Source: Ananas comosus (lineage: Eukaryota > Streptophyta > Magnoliopsida > Poales > Bromeliaceae). Taken from it: a stretch of DNA of 64,000 bases. A program made the translations under genes and the position numbers. The number at the start of each line of letters is the position of its first letter. Positions within the stretch are counted from its first letter, which is position 1. Below the pieces are notes generated by a model. The model was not told where the DNA came from, made no database searches, and saw only the letters and a list, made by a program, of their open reading frames with translations. The DNA lies in the NCBI RefSeq assembly GCF_001540865.1, contig NC_033621.1, positions 19,575,683 to 19,639,682 of the forward strand, given 5' to 3'. Positions 14,201 through 28,254 of the stretch are shown piece after piece.

Positions 14201-17200
14201 ATTTAATGAATCTTATTTTATCTACATATTTTCTATTTTGGTTTTTCTTTCTTTTGTGATGTTATCAACTTTTGCTGAGGAGACGGGTTCATGGTAAAAA
14301 TCCGATTCGACACTTCCGTTGCGGAATCCCAACAATCGGTATTGGATCAACAGCAGTCGGTATCGAAGCGGTTTGCGGATTCACAAAATCCGGTACCAGG
14401 GCGAGTACCGGATTCCCAACAGTTTCATGGCATTGTTCGGATGGTTTCTAATGTTTGGTATATTCCTACACTCTGGAAAAGCCCTTTATCACTTGAGAAC
14501 TTTTGCAAGTAAGGGCTACGGTTTGTCAATGAGAAAGATCACTTGAAGGAAGTATGTTTGGTATTGATGAATAGAGAGCAAGCATGTAGTCTATATAAAT
14601 TGATCGGTGAGACTCAAGTGGAAAAGGTGGTTGTGGCCAGCGCGAATTCAGAGTCTCCTACTATGTGGTGTCATCATATGGGACACATGAGCAAGTGCGG
14701 ATTATATCTATTATCCAACCGAGAGCTTTTTTAGGTTACAAGTCCTTGCCATTAGAATTCTATGAAGATTGCATCTATGAAAAGCAATGAAGGTTGTTGT
14801 TCTCTCTGTAACATCAAAAGAGAAAGAACTATTTCGAGTTGATTCATTTGTATACTTTGGAGTTGCTCGATGCATCGTTGGATGGGTGTTTCTATTTTGT
14901 TTCCTTTATGGAATACTCTCAAAAGGCTTGAGTGTGCATTTTAAAGTGGAAAGCAGATGTGTTTGAGATTTTTAAGATGTTTAAAACCTTGTTGAGAATG
15001 AAAAAGGTTTAAAATCAAGTGCTTACTTCCTAGTAATGAAGAATATTGCTCGAGAGAGTTTGACGAGTCTTGTAGTGAGTATGGGACATCTCATGATTCC
15101 CGATATGCTGCAACAAATTAGTGTGGCGAAGAGATTGAATAGAATATTCACAGAGAGGGCTTGAAGTTGTTGGAATAGTAATTCAAACTTAATCTAAAAT
15201 TTAATTAGAGATAGAGTTTCTCCAAAATATACATTGATTATATTTAAAATTTACGTAATTAAAGTATGATTTGTTATTATCCAAAGTAAAAATTAGATTT
15301 ATCATCTGTTATGGCGTCATAGCTATATATAGTTAGATATGGGTTAATTAGAAAAAGAAGCCACAGTAGACATAACTACATGAGAGTTGCCTAGGATGTA
15401 ATTAAATGCTTTTTATTAATAAAATATTACTTTAGTTTTCTTCTCCTCTACCAATATCTGTTCTTCATATTATTTTGTTCTATTTTAGATTTTGTGTTAC
15501 ATAATCGGTATCAGCACAAATACCGATTCCAACAATTGGTATTAGAGAAAATCATGCTTCCAACAATTTGGTATCAGAGTCGGAAAGTATCTTGCGACTT
15601 CTAAACAAGACAACAACAGATTCGAAAAGAATATAGAACCAATGTACCAGATAGCTACGTCAAAGTCAAGCGACTCGTAGCTGACTGACGAAGGTGACGT
15701 TCAGGTGAAACCGAAGCAAGGAATCGCTTTGAAGAAGTTGGCCTCCACACAACACAGAAGATAAGGTGGGTGTACTTTTGACGAAAAAAGAGTAAGGAGA
15801 ACCCGTGAAGAAATCAAAGTAGACTTGACCAGATAATCGGCAGGGTTAGGCTAGCTAGCTAGCTGAAGTACAAAAAATTCATCGAGATCTCGATAAACTA
15901 AGGATGCCATATGAACGGAAAGGTATAAATCTAAAACATATTTTTTGGATTTTCAAGTTTAATTATGGATTTAAATTGGTTTATTCTACCTGGCTTACCA
16001 AAGTTCGATGGAATGAACTTTATATAATAGAAAATCATCATTCGATATATTTTAGAATCCCAAGATTTGTGGGATGTAGTAGAGAATAGAAATTATGAAA
16101 AAGAATTTGATAAAAAAGAAGTTAGATGGATAGACAGAGAAGTTCTATCATATATTTTTCAAACAGTAGGTCTGCCATTGGTTGAGAATATTTCAACAGC
16201 AAAGATAGCATGTGAAGCGTAGAGAATGCTAGCAAAAATTGGAGGAGAAGATTTGCAGGAAGAGGATGAAATTCAATAAGAAAAAAAATCAACCTAACGA
16301 CGAAGATACAGAAGCCCTCATTCTCAAAGAAACTTGGAAAGAAAATTTTGATCAAAATCATAAAGAAGATCAAATTCATAAATAATATATAGATGATCAA
16401 GACGGTACGACTCAGACCGACGAGAAAGTTCACAATGATAGTATGATTGAAGAAATTTCTATTAATGACGAAATTATGCAGCAAATTAGGGATGAAGTTG
16501 ACCATTATTTTGATATTACCGAAGATGCATATCACAAATTAGATTTACGAAAGTAGAAAGTACATGAAAATGCACAAATCGAGATCTATCAGTGTCGATC
16601 AGATTTTTCTCAGCTACCGCAAAATAACAAAATTCAAATCTATCTATTTTTTAAAAAAATTATGTTTTTCGAGATATTTGCAGTTATCCGCAATTTGTAA
16701 AGATTGATCCATATGATGAAAATTACTGATGGCCAAAATTCTGCACATGGCAGCATCATTGGACAGGCGTTATGTTGCACAACGCGAACACGATGACAAG
16801 AACAATGACGGAGATTGTGAAATCAAAGTGTACGTTTCATGGAGGTCGTGACTCGAAGATGAAGTTCGAATTAAGGGTGGATGTTGGAATAGTAATCCAA
16901 ACTTAATCTAAAATTTAATTAGAGAGAGTTTATCCAAAATATACGTTGATTATATTTAAAGTTTATGTAATTAGAGTTGGATTTGTAATTATCCAAAGTA
17001 AAAGTTGGATTTATCATCTGTTATGACTTCATAGCTATATATAGCTAGGCATAGGTTAATTAGAAAAAGAAGCCACAATAGACATGACTGCATAGGTGCG
17101 TGTTGCCCAGGATGTAATTAAATACTTTGTATTAATAAAGTATTAGTTAAAGGTGTTCGTGGACTGGGTCGGGTCTGGATAGTTGATATACTGTACCCGT

Positions 17201-20200
17201 ACCCTAAAAAGAAATGGTTAGAAAAAAAAATATATGCCCAACACATTTAACTTCAGGTTGGGTTCGGATCTGGGTACTTAAGTTACTAATATACCCATCA
17301 GGTCTATTTGAGCGGGTCTGGATAATGACTACCTGTATACTACCCGTGCAAGACCGGGTATAGATCGGGTCTAAATCGGGTACGGATACCCGTATACATA
17401 TATTTTTTTATAGACTTAATTAAATAGTCTGTACACAAACTATAAATCTCCCTTTGTAAAAAACTAGCATTATAATAAGTTGTATCTAGTCCAATAAAAT
17501 TCATTCAAAATAAAAAATAAAATATCTCAATACGTACATAGGTCCAAAATATATGCACCTATCATAAAGTAACATGAACAATATAATACCACAATATATA
17601 TGAGACTAAAACTCATGCTCCTACTATTATATAGTTAAAATGTATATATGAAACATTACAGTGAAAAAATAAGTTTCAAGTTTTTTTAATTTTCACGAGT
17701 GAACAATAACATATTAGTTAGAATAACTAATAAAATAGTTATCAAAACTTTTCTCTTTGTCGGTTGATTCTCTTTGCGAGATTTCTAGTAACAAAAATGT
17801 TGAACTTGTCAAATAAACTTTTATAGAAAATAAAACAAAAAAAAAGAGTAAAAAAATTAGAAAAAAGAAAGGGGTGAAAGAGTGGCTAGAGTTTCAGTGT
17901 TTCACTAGGATGAAAATACTTAGAAGCCCCTTATCTATAAGTGCTATTAAAATTGATCCCTAAACTTCAAAAGTTCAAATCTTTTTTATTTAATTACTAT
18001 CGATATTTCATCGGGTCCGGGCCCGGATCCGAATTTGAAAACTATTCCGGACCCTACCTATTTAAAAGTTGGGTTCGGGTCGGGTCCAAATCGGGTATGG
18101 ATATAAAATATCCGGACCCATACCCGAAACTTTAATGGGTAATTTTTTTTACCCGTAGACTATCCATTTTTTATTGGGTTCGGTTCGGATCCGAATACGG
18201 TCCAAGTAGGGTCCAAGCCGGTCGGGTATGGTATATCGGATATTTTGGACAGCTCTAGTATTAGTTTAGTTTTCTTCTTCGTCCTCCAATATCTCTTCTT
18301 CATATGTTTTGTTCTATTAGATTCTATGTTACATAATCAGTATCAACACAAATACCGGTTCCAACAATTGGTGTCAGAGAAAGTTACGCTTCCAACAGGA
18401 GCATGTTGAGTACACAAAACTTAACAAAAGATTGAGGGCGAAAACTATGATCGCACCTTGCTACTTGAAAAACTGAGCGTTGACAAGGTCACTAGGGTTG
18501 CAAATCTTTGAAGAGGTTTGGAACGACAGGCACACTATTACTCTTATCTCTGTGTCTTCGAATGTGATATGTATGTGTGGATACTGAAGGAAATAAGATC
18601 AAAAATTGGATATGAACTCTCATATGTGTGTTTTTCTTTGCTACACAAAAGGTATTAAAGAGAATCATTTGTGGGGCCGTACTGCCCATAAGATTGTCGT
18701 AAGTCGTAATATTGTCTTCAATGAGGAATCCTTTTAAAGCACCTAGGAGATCAAGTGAGATGGTTATGCCACAGTTCTACTGGAGAGCTTTGAAGTATGC
18801 GATGAGGTGCAAGATGAACAAGCGCGATCAAATGATCGCAAAGTAGTTGATGATGAACTAGACTCGATTTCTCCACAATCATCCGAAGATGCAAGTTTAC
18901 CGATAGGGCCACTAGCAAATTTTGGGTGTCCTAGGAGGGTCACTAGACCTTCTGCGAGGTATTATGACTACATTATTTTTTTTTATTTTTTCTGCTAATC
19001 ATGTTAGTACATATATCACTTTGGTGAAGGAAGATAAGCCGACTTCGTACGAGGAGAGTTGTGAGTTAATCAGTGCACGAAGCTGGCAATGCATGATGGA
19101 GGAGGATATGGAGTCACTTTGGAAGAATAAGACATCGGAGCTTGTAAAATTATTAATGGAGCAGAATGCAATTGGATGTCGATGAGTTTGTAAGGCAAAA
19201 AAGGATAAATGAGGGAATGTAGAGAAGTTCGAGACAAGGTTGGCAGTGAAGGAATATACTCACAAGCCGAGAATTAATTTCGATGAAATCTTTACAATAA
19301 AGGCAAGAAACATCTAGTTTGTTTGTTGATCAAATTATTATACAACTTAAAATAGGCATCAAGGTACTGGTGGAAGCGATTTGATGCCTTCATAGAGTTT
19401 GGGGTTTCATAGAGTTAAAGCGGATGATTATGCCTACCTTTGTGGATATAATGACGGGAATTTCTGTATTTTTGCTATTGTATATCAACGACATGGTAGA
19501 CGCAAAAAATATAAAGGATGAATATCTGTTCTGAAGACTTAGTTGGCTAGAGAATTTGCTATGAAGAACTTAGGAGCCGTGTACTAGATACTTCGGATGA
19601 GGGTGTTACGAAAGAGAAAGAATAGGAAGGTTTAGCTTTAATAGAAAGGTTATGTGGAAAAGGTTCTACAATGCTTCAATATGCAGAACGCAAAGCCAAT
19701 GTCTACCCCATTTTCTATTCATTTAAAATCATCAAATGAACAATCACCCACCATGGAAGCAGAAAAGACTGATATAGCTCTGGTACCATATTCATTAGCA
19801 GTAGGGATTCTTATTTTATCATGATCTCACGAGACATGATATTGTGTAAGTAATGGAAGATGTAAGTAATTATATGGTGAATCTTGGTTGTCATCATTGG
19901 TCTATAGTGAAGTGGATCCTCCTGTATTTGAGGGGGATGACGAATTTCTCACTTTATTATGGTTTTGAGGATTTGGAGTACATTGGATATATAGTGCAGA
20001 TTTTGCAAGAGATAGAGATAAGAGGACTATTACTAATATTGTATTCTCTATGAACGGTGGTACTATTTGCTGGAGATCGAAGATTCAGCCTGTAATGGCA
20101 TTGTCAATGATAGAGGTTGAGTATATAGCAGTGACACATACTTGTAAGAAGGTCACTTGGCTGAAGAAGCTTCTTGGAGAAGTGAAGGTGAAGCATAATA

Positions 20201-23200
20201 TAGTGAGGGTGAATTGTAACAGTCAAAGTGTACTCCACTTCATAAAGAATCAAGTGTTTCACTCTAGGATGAATTACATAGAAATGCGTTATCTCTACAT
20301 GGAAGATGTAAGCTTTCGATGAGGGTCTTATTCGTTGTTGATGATTCATACTAATGTAAATCAAGCAAATATATTTACGATGTCAGTTAGTCGAGAGATA
20401 TTCAATGCGAGCAAGACTTCTCTCGAACTTAGAGCTACATGAGGAGCGGGAGGTTGGCAATACCTTCGGATTTGGTGTTTATAAAGTTCGATACGTATCT
20501 TCAAGTGGGAGAATCGTTGGATCAAGTTGAAGCCATGTTCCGAGACAGTATCACGATTAAACGTTGAAGAAAAATAGTTGATTAAAGGTAGAAGAACCTA
20601 ACTTATAGGTTCTGTGTGACGCGCCAACTTCCCAAGGGGTCACCCATCCTAAGACTACTCCCGTCCTAGCATGCTTAACTCTCTCAACCTCTTGGGCCTA
20701 GCCACCGCTCAAAATGCTTAAGCCAGGTTAAGAGTTTTAACCCTATTATATCTTATATATAGGACTGCATGAGGTCTCACATTCTCTCCCTCTTAAGCCT
20801 TGACGTCCTCGTTAGGTTCAGACTCACAAGTATCAGGTGATGTGAGACTCATCTCGCTAGCCTAAACTGACCTGGTGGTGAGCTGCTCCACACACAATAG
20901 TCAACAGCATAAGAGCTTCGCTCTTCCTGTTGTATTATTTTGGCTCAGCTGAGACTCATCTCATACTTCTAGTTAGTAATTGGCTCTGATATCAACTATG
21001 ACGCTCCAACTTCCCAAGGAGTCACCCATCCAAGAACTACTCTCGTCCTAGCACACTTAACTCTCTCAACCTCTTGAGCCTAGCCATCGCCCAAAATGCT
21101 TAAGCCGGGTTAAGAGTTTTAGCCCTATTATATCTTATATATAAGACTACCTGGGGTCTCACATTCTGTAACTCCATCGTGTTCTGGAACTTGTGGAGGT
21201 GTTCTATGGAACACCAAGGTGGAATCTAGGCAGGAGGCTACTGTTTGGTATTGTGAATTTGTGTTCTGAAATATGACACACTAAGGAGTATCAATTTCCG
21301 GGACACCCTATTTAGGTTCCAAAAGATCATGATGACTATGTCGTTGTTTGGCTTAACTTTTAAAAAGTAATTTTGGGGCCAAAAGTAATTTTGGGCTCAA
21401 TAGAGTGTTTAGCAATTTTATTTTTAAAATCTGATTTTGATTTTTAGAATCAAAGTAAAACTAGTTCTAAAAATCTAATTCTGATTTTGGATTCAAACTT
21501 TATATTTTTATTTTAATTTTTGACTCAAATTTTTAATTCAAATTTTAATTTTAATTTAAAATTTAAATTTATATTTGAATTTTAAATTTTAAAATTTTAA
21601 GTTTTAAATTTGAATTTAAATTTAAAATTTTAATGTAGATATTAAATTTCCAATTTAAATTTAAAATCTCAAATTTTAAATTTCAAAATTCTAAATTTTA
21701 AATTTGATTAAGATAAAATTGAAATTTTGAAATTTTAACCAAATCAATTATGCAGAAATCATTTTTCCGGAATCTAGGCCAAACGGGCCCTATTTAAGTC
21801 GAATTCATCTCCAATGTGATCTAATCTTGTATTTTAGGATTAGGAATGATTCAGAATCATCTTGTGAGGGGTTTTTAAGTAGACATCAACATTTTGAAGT
21901 GAATCGGGAGATTTGAATGGATGATAACAATCCATTCCTACTTGTATTGGGGTTTTGGGTATTTAAACTTTGTAATCCCTACACGAGGGGGCTTTAAAGT
22001 TTCATTGCAAAACCCGAAGTTGAGCGAGAAAAAGTAGGATAGCCCTACAAGTGAGATTTCTCCAATCTACTTCTTATATCTTGTGACGTAGATTAATCGA
22101 AGAAACATTGAGAAGGTCTTGCCCGTCGATGTAGGACACGCCGTAGGTCGAAGTGTGCAAATTCTTATATTCTTATTCCACTACAACAGAATTAGGTTAT
22201 AGGGACACATGTTTGGGACACTTTTGAGTAAGTGTCCAATTTATGCTAAAACTTTAAAAAAAATCTACTAATGCCTAAATATAAAGCCCAATCCAACCAA
22301 AAATAAAAGATTACTCTACTCAGCCCACCACACCCAGTCTATTTGGCCCGATTACAAACAGAAAAGAAAAAAAAAAGAAAAATTAATTACCATCTTTTCT
22401 TCTTCCTTCACTTAATCCACTGAAATTTTAGACGAAGAGTCTTTCCTGTCGTCCTCCTCCGCCACCACAGCCAACGAGATAGAGTTTCGGCGGTTGCTAA
22501 ATGCTTAAATAAGTGTTGGTAAATTAGCAATACTCTTTTAGGTTATAGCGACTGTCTTTAACTGTCACTATATACCTAGCGACCCCACATATAGCAACAC
22601 TTTTTAAAAGTGTCAGTAATTTTAGCTAACAGCACTTTTTTGACATGTACCTACATTTAAAAGTGTCGCTATAGACCGTTTTTTTTGTAGTGTTCTTTAT
22701 ATTGCTTTTTTATTCTCATGCTTACTTTCTCGATCCTTTTCGTCAAGTTTTCTCTAAAGATTTTGGTTTTCCACTGCGCTTGAGCGCCAAGAAGGTTTGA
22801 AGTGCACTTAGTTACCTCTCGCTTGGTACCTTCATTATTTTATGGAATTGAAGGAGCTCCACTGCATTTGTATGCCGAGAGGGTGTGACAACCCCCAAAT
22901 TTGGAATTGTCCTATATATGAAGTGTAATAGGTCTAAAACTCTTAACGTGGCTTTAACACTTTAGGGCTAGAGTAGTCTAGGATGGATAACCCCCCGGGA
23001 AGCAGAGAGATACAGTTGATATCAGAGCTAATCACTAGCTGTAAGTGTGATATATATGAGTTTTGGCTGAGCCAAAATCTGAATGACAAGCTAGGATCAG
23101 AAAATGATAGGTTAAGGCAGAATATGAATGACAAGGTTATGAAAACATGCCTCACATTACCTGGAATTTATGAGTGTGCTCGAGTCTGACAAGGACATGT

Positions 23201-24474
23201 GAGCTTAAAAGAGGGAAGATTGTGACACCTTTAAAATTAGGCATAGTTCCATATCTAATGTATAATAAGGTTAAATCTCTTAATCTGATTATAACATTTT
23301 AGGCCTAGAAGGTTAAAGGGGATAAATATGCTAGAGCTAGAGTAGTTCTAGAATGGATAACCCCTTGAGAAGTGAGGTACTGTTACAGAGGGTTTGAAAT
23401 GTGCTCGGTTATCGGGAGTTGTAGGTGCACTCTCATATATAGCACGCTGCTAAAAACATTGATCAAGCATGCAGGAAATGACTTAACAATTGTACAAACC
23501 CCTCTGCGGGCCCCTTCATTATTTTATGAAATTGAAGGAATTCTAAAGTGCACTCTCGTAGCATGCTACTCAAAAATTGATCTGGCAGGACATGACTTAG
23601 AAATATACAAATTAAAAGAGGGGAGAAAAGACTCGTGTTAGTGCGAGTTTGACAAGTTAGTTTGTTTGATTATAAAATGTTTATATATAGTAAGTGTATA
23701 GCAGACAATGCATATATAAGAGATGGATACATTGTTGAGTTGCAAGCTAACCTCATGGCCCAAGTTGTTTGGCTTCAGAAGAGAAGGATCCCCTTCCGAA
23801 AATGCTTTTGTGAGTTGAGAAGTGGAAAACTCTTTCACCTCCTCCATGAGCTCTGATTCACTTGGAAAGCCCGTTTGCCAGCATCTATGCAGGTTCAACA
23901 TCGCCGAAATCTTCGCCGGGCTTTCGATTGAAAAGGACGAGAATTTTCCATCCGCCCCTCTCAAATTCTCAATAACATCTACATTACTTATGTAATAAGC
24001 TAATAATAAACGACAATCGGCTCCAATAGTCTTGATCTAGAGTATTTGAAGTATCTAGAAATTAAAATTTGCAATTTTTCGATATCATTTGCCTAGTGAT
24101 CGAAGTGGCTCAAAATCAACGGCTGAAAATAAAAATCTTATAAAATATGATGATATGACATTAAAATTTTAGATCAAAGTTATTGATCTTGTTTTATATG
24201 GTATAAAAAATTTTTATCAAAATTTTATGTGATTTGAATATTTTTACACCGTTAAACTTGCAAACGGCTCACTACGGCCATTAAAATTATTGATTTTGAG
24301 CCCCTTCGATCATTAGGCAAATGAAATATTGAAAAATTACAAAATTTATTTTCTAGGTACCTCAAATACTCTAGATCAACTCTAACGGAGCCGATCGTCG
24401 ATTCAAAAGTCTGAACATCGAAAACAACTTGGAAGCATGGAGGGCTTCGTGCTTCCAGAAGCATACCAGCCCAC

Positions 24475-24510
<36 letters not shown>

Positions 24511-27500
24511 TATATATATATATATTATATTATTATATATATATATACTTATTTATATATATATATATATATTATATTATAGAGTGAGGTCTAACATATG
24601 CATCGAAGCACGGAGCCTTCCGTGCTTCCACTCGTTTTCGATGTTGCGGCTTTCGAATCGTCGATCGGCCTCCGTTAAACTTGATCTAGATTTTGATACC
24701 TAGAAAATAAATTTATTGATTTTACGATATCATTTGCCTAGTGAACGAAGAGGGCTCAAAATCAACGGCCAAAATAAAAATCTTACAAAATGTAATAATA
24801 TGACATTAAAATTTAAATCAAAGATATTGATCTGTTTTATATAGTATAAAGAATTGTCTAATAAAATTCACGTGATTTGGATATCTACACGTTTAAACTT
24901 GAACGGCTCACTACGGCCCATTTGAAATTGTTGATTTTAAGCCAATTCGTTCATAGCAAATATACGAAAAATAATAAAATTTATTTTCTAGGTCTCCAAA
25001 TACTCTAGATCAATTTAACGGAGCCGATCGACGATTCGAAAGTCGCGCACATCGAAACTGAGCTGGAAGCACGGAAGGCTCCGTGCTTCCGAAGCATATA
25101 ACCTACCTTATATATAAATATATATATATATTATATACTATATATATATATATATATATATATATGCCCATGTACAACTTTATAGATTGACGCCCTCATA
25201 CTCCTAAGTTGTTATTCAAATGATGGACTTCCGACATAACGACGATTCACTCCATTAACATAATGATTTAGAGTGATTAAGAACTCTAGAAAATAAATTT
25301 CTCGTAAATTTTCAAAATCATATAAAGTCATCAAGGGCATAAAATGAACGGTCAAATCGAACGACAGCCTAAAAGAAGATCGAGCTTATCCTTCCGAATC
25401 AAGATCGAGTTATTTGCATCTTTACCTGATTATGAAAGAATTTCGTTTTTTTATATCAAATATTCACAACTATCCGATGTTTACACCATTAAACTAGCAA
25501 GTATACCCATTACTGGCGTTAAAATTGTCAAATTTGTGACCTCTTGATCGAAGTAAATGATGTCAAAAAAATAGTAAATTTGATTTCTAGAATTTTAAAT
25601 GCTGTAAATAACGAATTTAACGATGTGATCGTCGATTCGGAAGCTTATCATCGAAAACAGATTCTTAATGAGTACGAGGCGTAGCGACTCATAATAGTAT
25701 AGTAGCGACCCTACTATATAAATATAATTATGAGAGAGCTAGCTGCGATATCTATCGTAGCACGACGCCTTTGTCCACAATGGTTGTTTTCAATGATGCC
25801 GCTTTCCAAATCAGACGATCGCTCTAATTAACTTGATCCTCACACTATTAAAAGTATTTGAAACAAATTTCATAATTTTTTTCGGGTATCATTTACCTAT
25901 CAAATTATTAGTCTAATAATAAATCGGCTGAAAAAAAAATTTCATAAAAAATGGATGATAGATAGACTTGAATTTAAGATCAGAGTACTGATCTACTTTA
26001 AATATAAAAAACAAAATTTTCCTAATCAAAAATTTCATCTGATTGATTGTTTTACCTGTAAATTTATAAATGCATCAATCTACTATAAAATTGTCAATTT
26101 GAGACCTTTTATCACTAACCAGAAGATGGTCGAAAACTTCTGAAATTTAGTTTCCAAATATTTCAATAGGTAGATCAAGTCTAACGAGCCGTATCGTTCA
26201 TTTGGAAAGCACTATCATCGAAAAAAATCAACCCTTGCACTGCTTCTAAGTTCTAGCTCTTGGTCTTACTCCTTGATACTAATAACTTTCGGATCAACCA
26301 CTACTTCACCTACACATCTACCACCATCATCTCAATCTCACAATCTATTCATCCAGGCTAAAAACTCAAAAGCATCACTCATGTGCTTTTGAGAGTATTC
26401 TAGCTCAAACCATATATATATATATATATTATATATATAATATATAATATATATCTGAATACTATCGTTAGCAACCGGACGCTCCGTTGACCTACCCATT
26501 TTTCCGATAATGGAGCCTCCGAAATCCGACGATCAGGCACGTTAACATGATCTATACCACTTGAAGTATCTGAAATCAAATTTCATTACTTTTCCGATAT
26601 ATTTTCTTGTCCATCCAAGGTGGCGCTAATAATGAATGGCGAAAATGGATATTCTCTTAAAGGATGATAGAATTTCTGTTAATCATGATGCGAGAATATA
26701 GATTGTATAAATAGTTTAAAGATTTTCTAACCAAAATTCAATTGATTGCTTGATAGCTCTACACATGTTAAACGAGAAACCCCTTATATCAACTATTTAA
26801 ACATTACTAATTAAACTTTTTGCAACTTTGATCATAGTAAAATGATGTCGAAGCTTTGAAAATTTAATTCTAAATACTTCAAGTGATATAGATCATGTCA
26901 ACCGGTGCCGATCGTTTGATTGAAAGCTTCCATCATCGAAAACAAATGGGTGGCCAACGGAGCCCGTTGCTACGATAGCATTCCAGCTCAACTCTCTCCA
27001 TCACATCTCTCTGTAGACTGTTGTGTATCTCTCTCTCTTTTCTCTCATCTCATTCTCTCTCTCTCTCTATATATATAATAATAAAATATGAGGATAGAAT
27101 ACTATTGATAGCAAAAGATAGTTTTTGTTATCAAATTTTTAGTTTAATCAAGATTCTTTCACTCATTTCTAACTATGAATTAAATAAATATAACCTAGTG
27201 GGGACCACTCAAACCTGAGCGGGATAGTATCATCCTTAACATACATTTTTCATCGCCAAGGTATAAAAATTTAATAGAAAAAAGATCTTTTGCTACCAAT
27301 AGTATAGTAGTCTATAGATAGTATATTATATATATACTATATATATATATAATGATATATAATAAATATATTATATATATAATATATAGAGGCTGGGGTA
27401 CGTATGCTTTTTCTATGAGTATAGAATCCTTGGTACTAAATTTCTTAACCGTTGATTGATGGCAGATGTTGGTTTAGGATAATGGTGAATCCCCACTTAG

Positions 27501-28209
27501 AAGATAGGGCCCCTAGGGTTGAGTGGTATTGGTTGAATGATCATAATCTAACGGGTTAAAAAGTATAGAATAAATCTAAGAGCCGAAAACTTATGAGTAT
27601 AGAGAAGCCAATAATTTATAAAGTATAGTAGCCGACTTTATTTATATATATTATATTATATATATATATAATATATATAGAGTGAGCTCCTATGCTATTG
27701 GAAGCACGGACCTTCCATGCTTCCAGCTCGTTTTTCGATGTTGCGACTTTCGAATCGTCGATCGGCTCCGTTAAACTTGATTAGAGTATTTGGAGTACCT
27801 AGAAAATAAATTTTATTATTTTTCGATATCATTTGGCCTAGTGACGAATGGCCTCAAAATCAACAAATTTCAATGGCCGTGTGAGCCGTTTGCAAGTTTA
27901 ACGGTGTAGAAATATCGAAATCACTGTGAATTTTGATAGAAAATTTTATATACTATATAAAACAAGATCAATATCTTTGATTTAAAATTTTAATGTAATA
28001 TTATTACATTTTGTAAGATTTATTTTCAGCCGTTTATTTGAGCCCCTTGTTCACTAGGCAAATGATATCGTAAAATCATTAAATTTATTTTTCAGGTACT
28101 TCAAATACTCTAGATCAACTTTAATGGAGCCGATCGATGATTCGAAAGTCGCAACATCGAAAACGAGCTGAAGCACGAAAGGCTCCGTGCTTCTAATAGC
28201 ATAGTAGCC

Positions 28210-28254
<45 letters not shown>

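Larger units (their letters stand above)
7576..14421 (+). mobile_element. Copia derivative with gag-protease only
   Basis: Both LTRs (7576-8277 and 13720-14421) are exactly 702 bp and close in sequence. PBS-like TTGGTATTAGGGC follows the 5' LTR, and purine-rich AAGGTGGAGAA precedes the 3' LTR. Target duplication GGTTC/GTTTC (one mismatch). After removing the 4.0-kb solo-LTR insertion the element is about 2.85 kb. It encodes gag, the protease and the start of the pre-integrase region; integrase, RT and RNase H are absent. This is the plan known as TR-GAG, a non-autonomous LTR element. It sits inside the older copia element. Confidence 0.85.
5352..22834 (+). mobile_element. Decayed Ty1/copia element, heavily nested
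   Basis: The 5' LTR is 5352-6340 (SINE inside). A PBS-like stretch TTAGTATCAAAGC follows it. The 3' LTR is 20515-22834 (TRIM, MITE and CACTA inside). Without inserts both LTRs are about 0.8 kb. Candidate target duplication TTATC/TTATT (4 of 5). Coding order gag, zinc knuckle, GAG-pre-integrase, integrase, RT, RNase H is that of copia elements. Every domain carries stops and frameshifts. It lies antisense in intron 4 of the terpene synthase. The 3' boundary is less certain because similar sequence recurs just beyond it. Confidence 0.75.
20515..22834 (+). repeat. 3' LTR of nested copia, three inserts
   Basis: Begins CGTTGGATCAAGTTGAAGCC, the counterpart of TGTTGGATCGCGTTGAAGTC at 5352. Pieces are 20515-20614, 21169-21339, 21791-22178 and 22693-22834, separated by a TRIM, a MITE and a CACTA element. 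Removing these leaves about 0.8 kb, matching the 5' LTR without its SINE. Confidence 0.75.

Noticed and set aside
16122..16535. 137-residue minus-strand hydrophobic frame
   Set aside because: Antisense to the gag remnant of a short copia element; hydrophobicity follows from AT-rich sequence.
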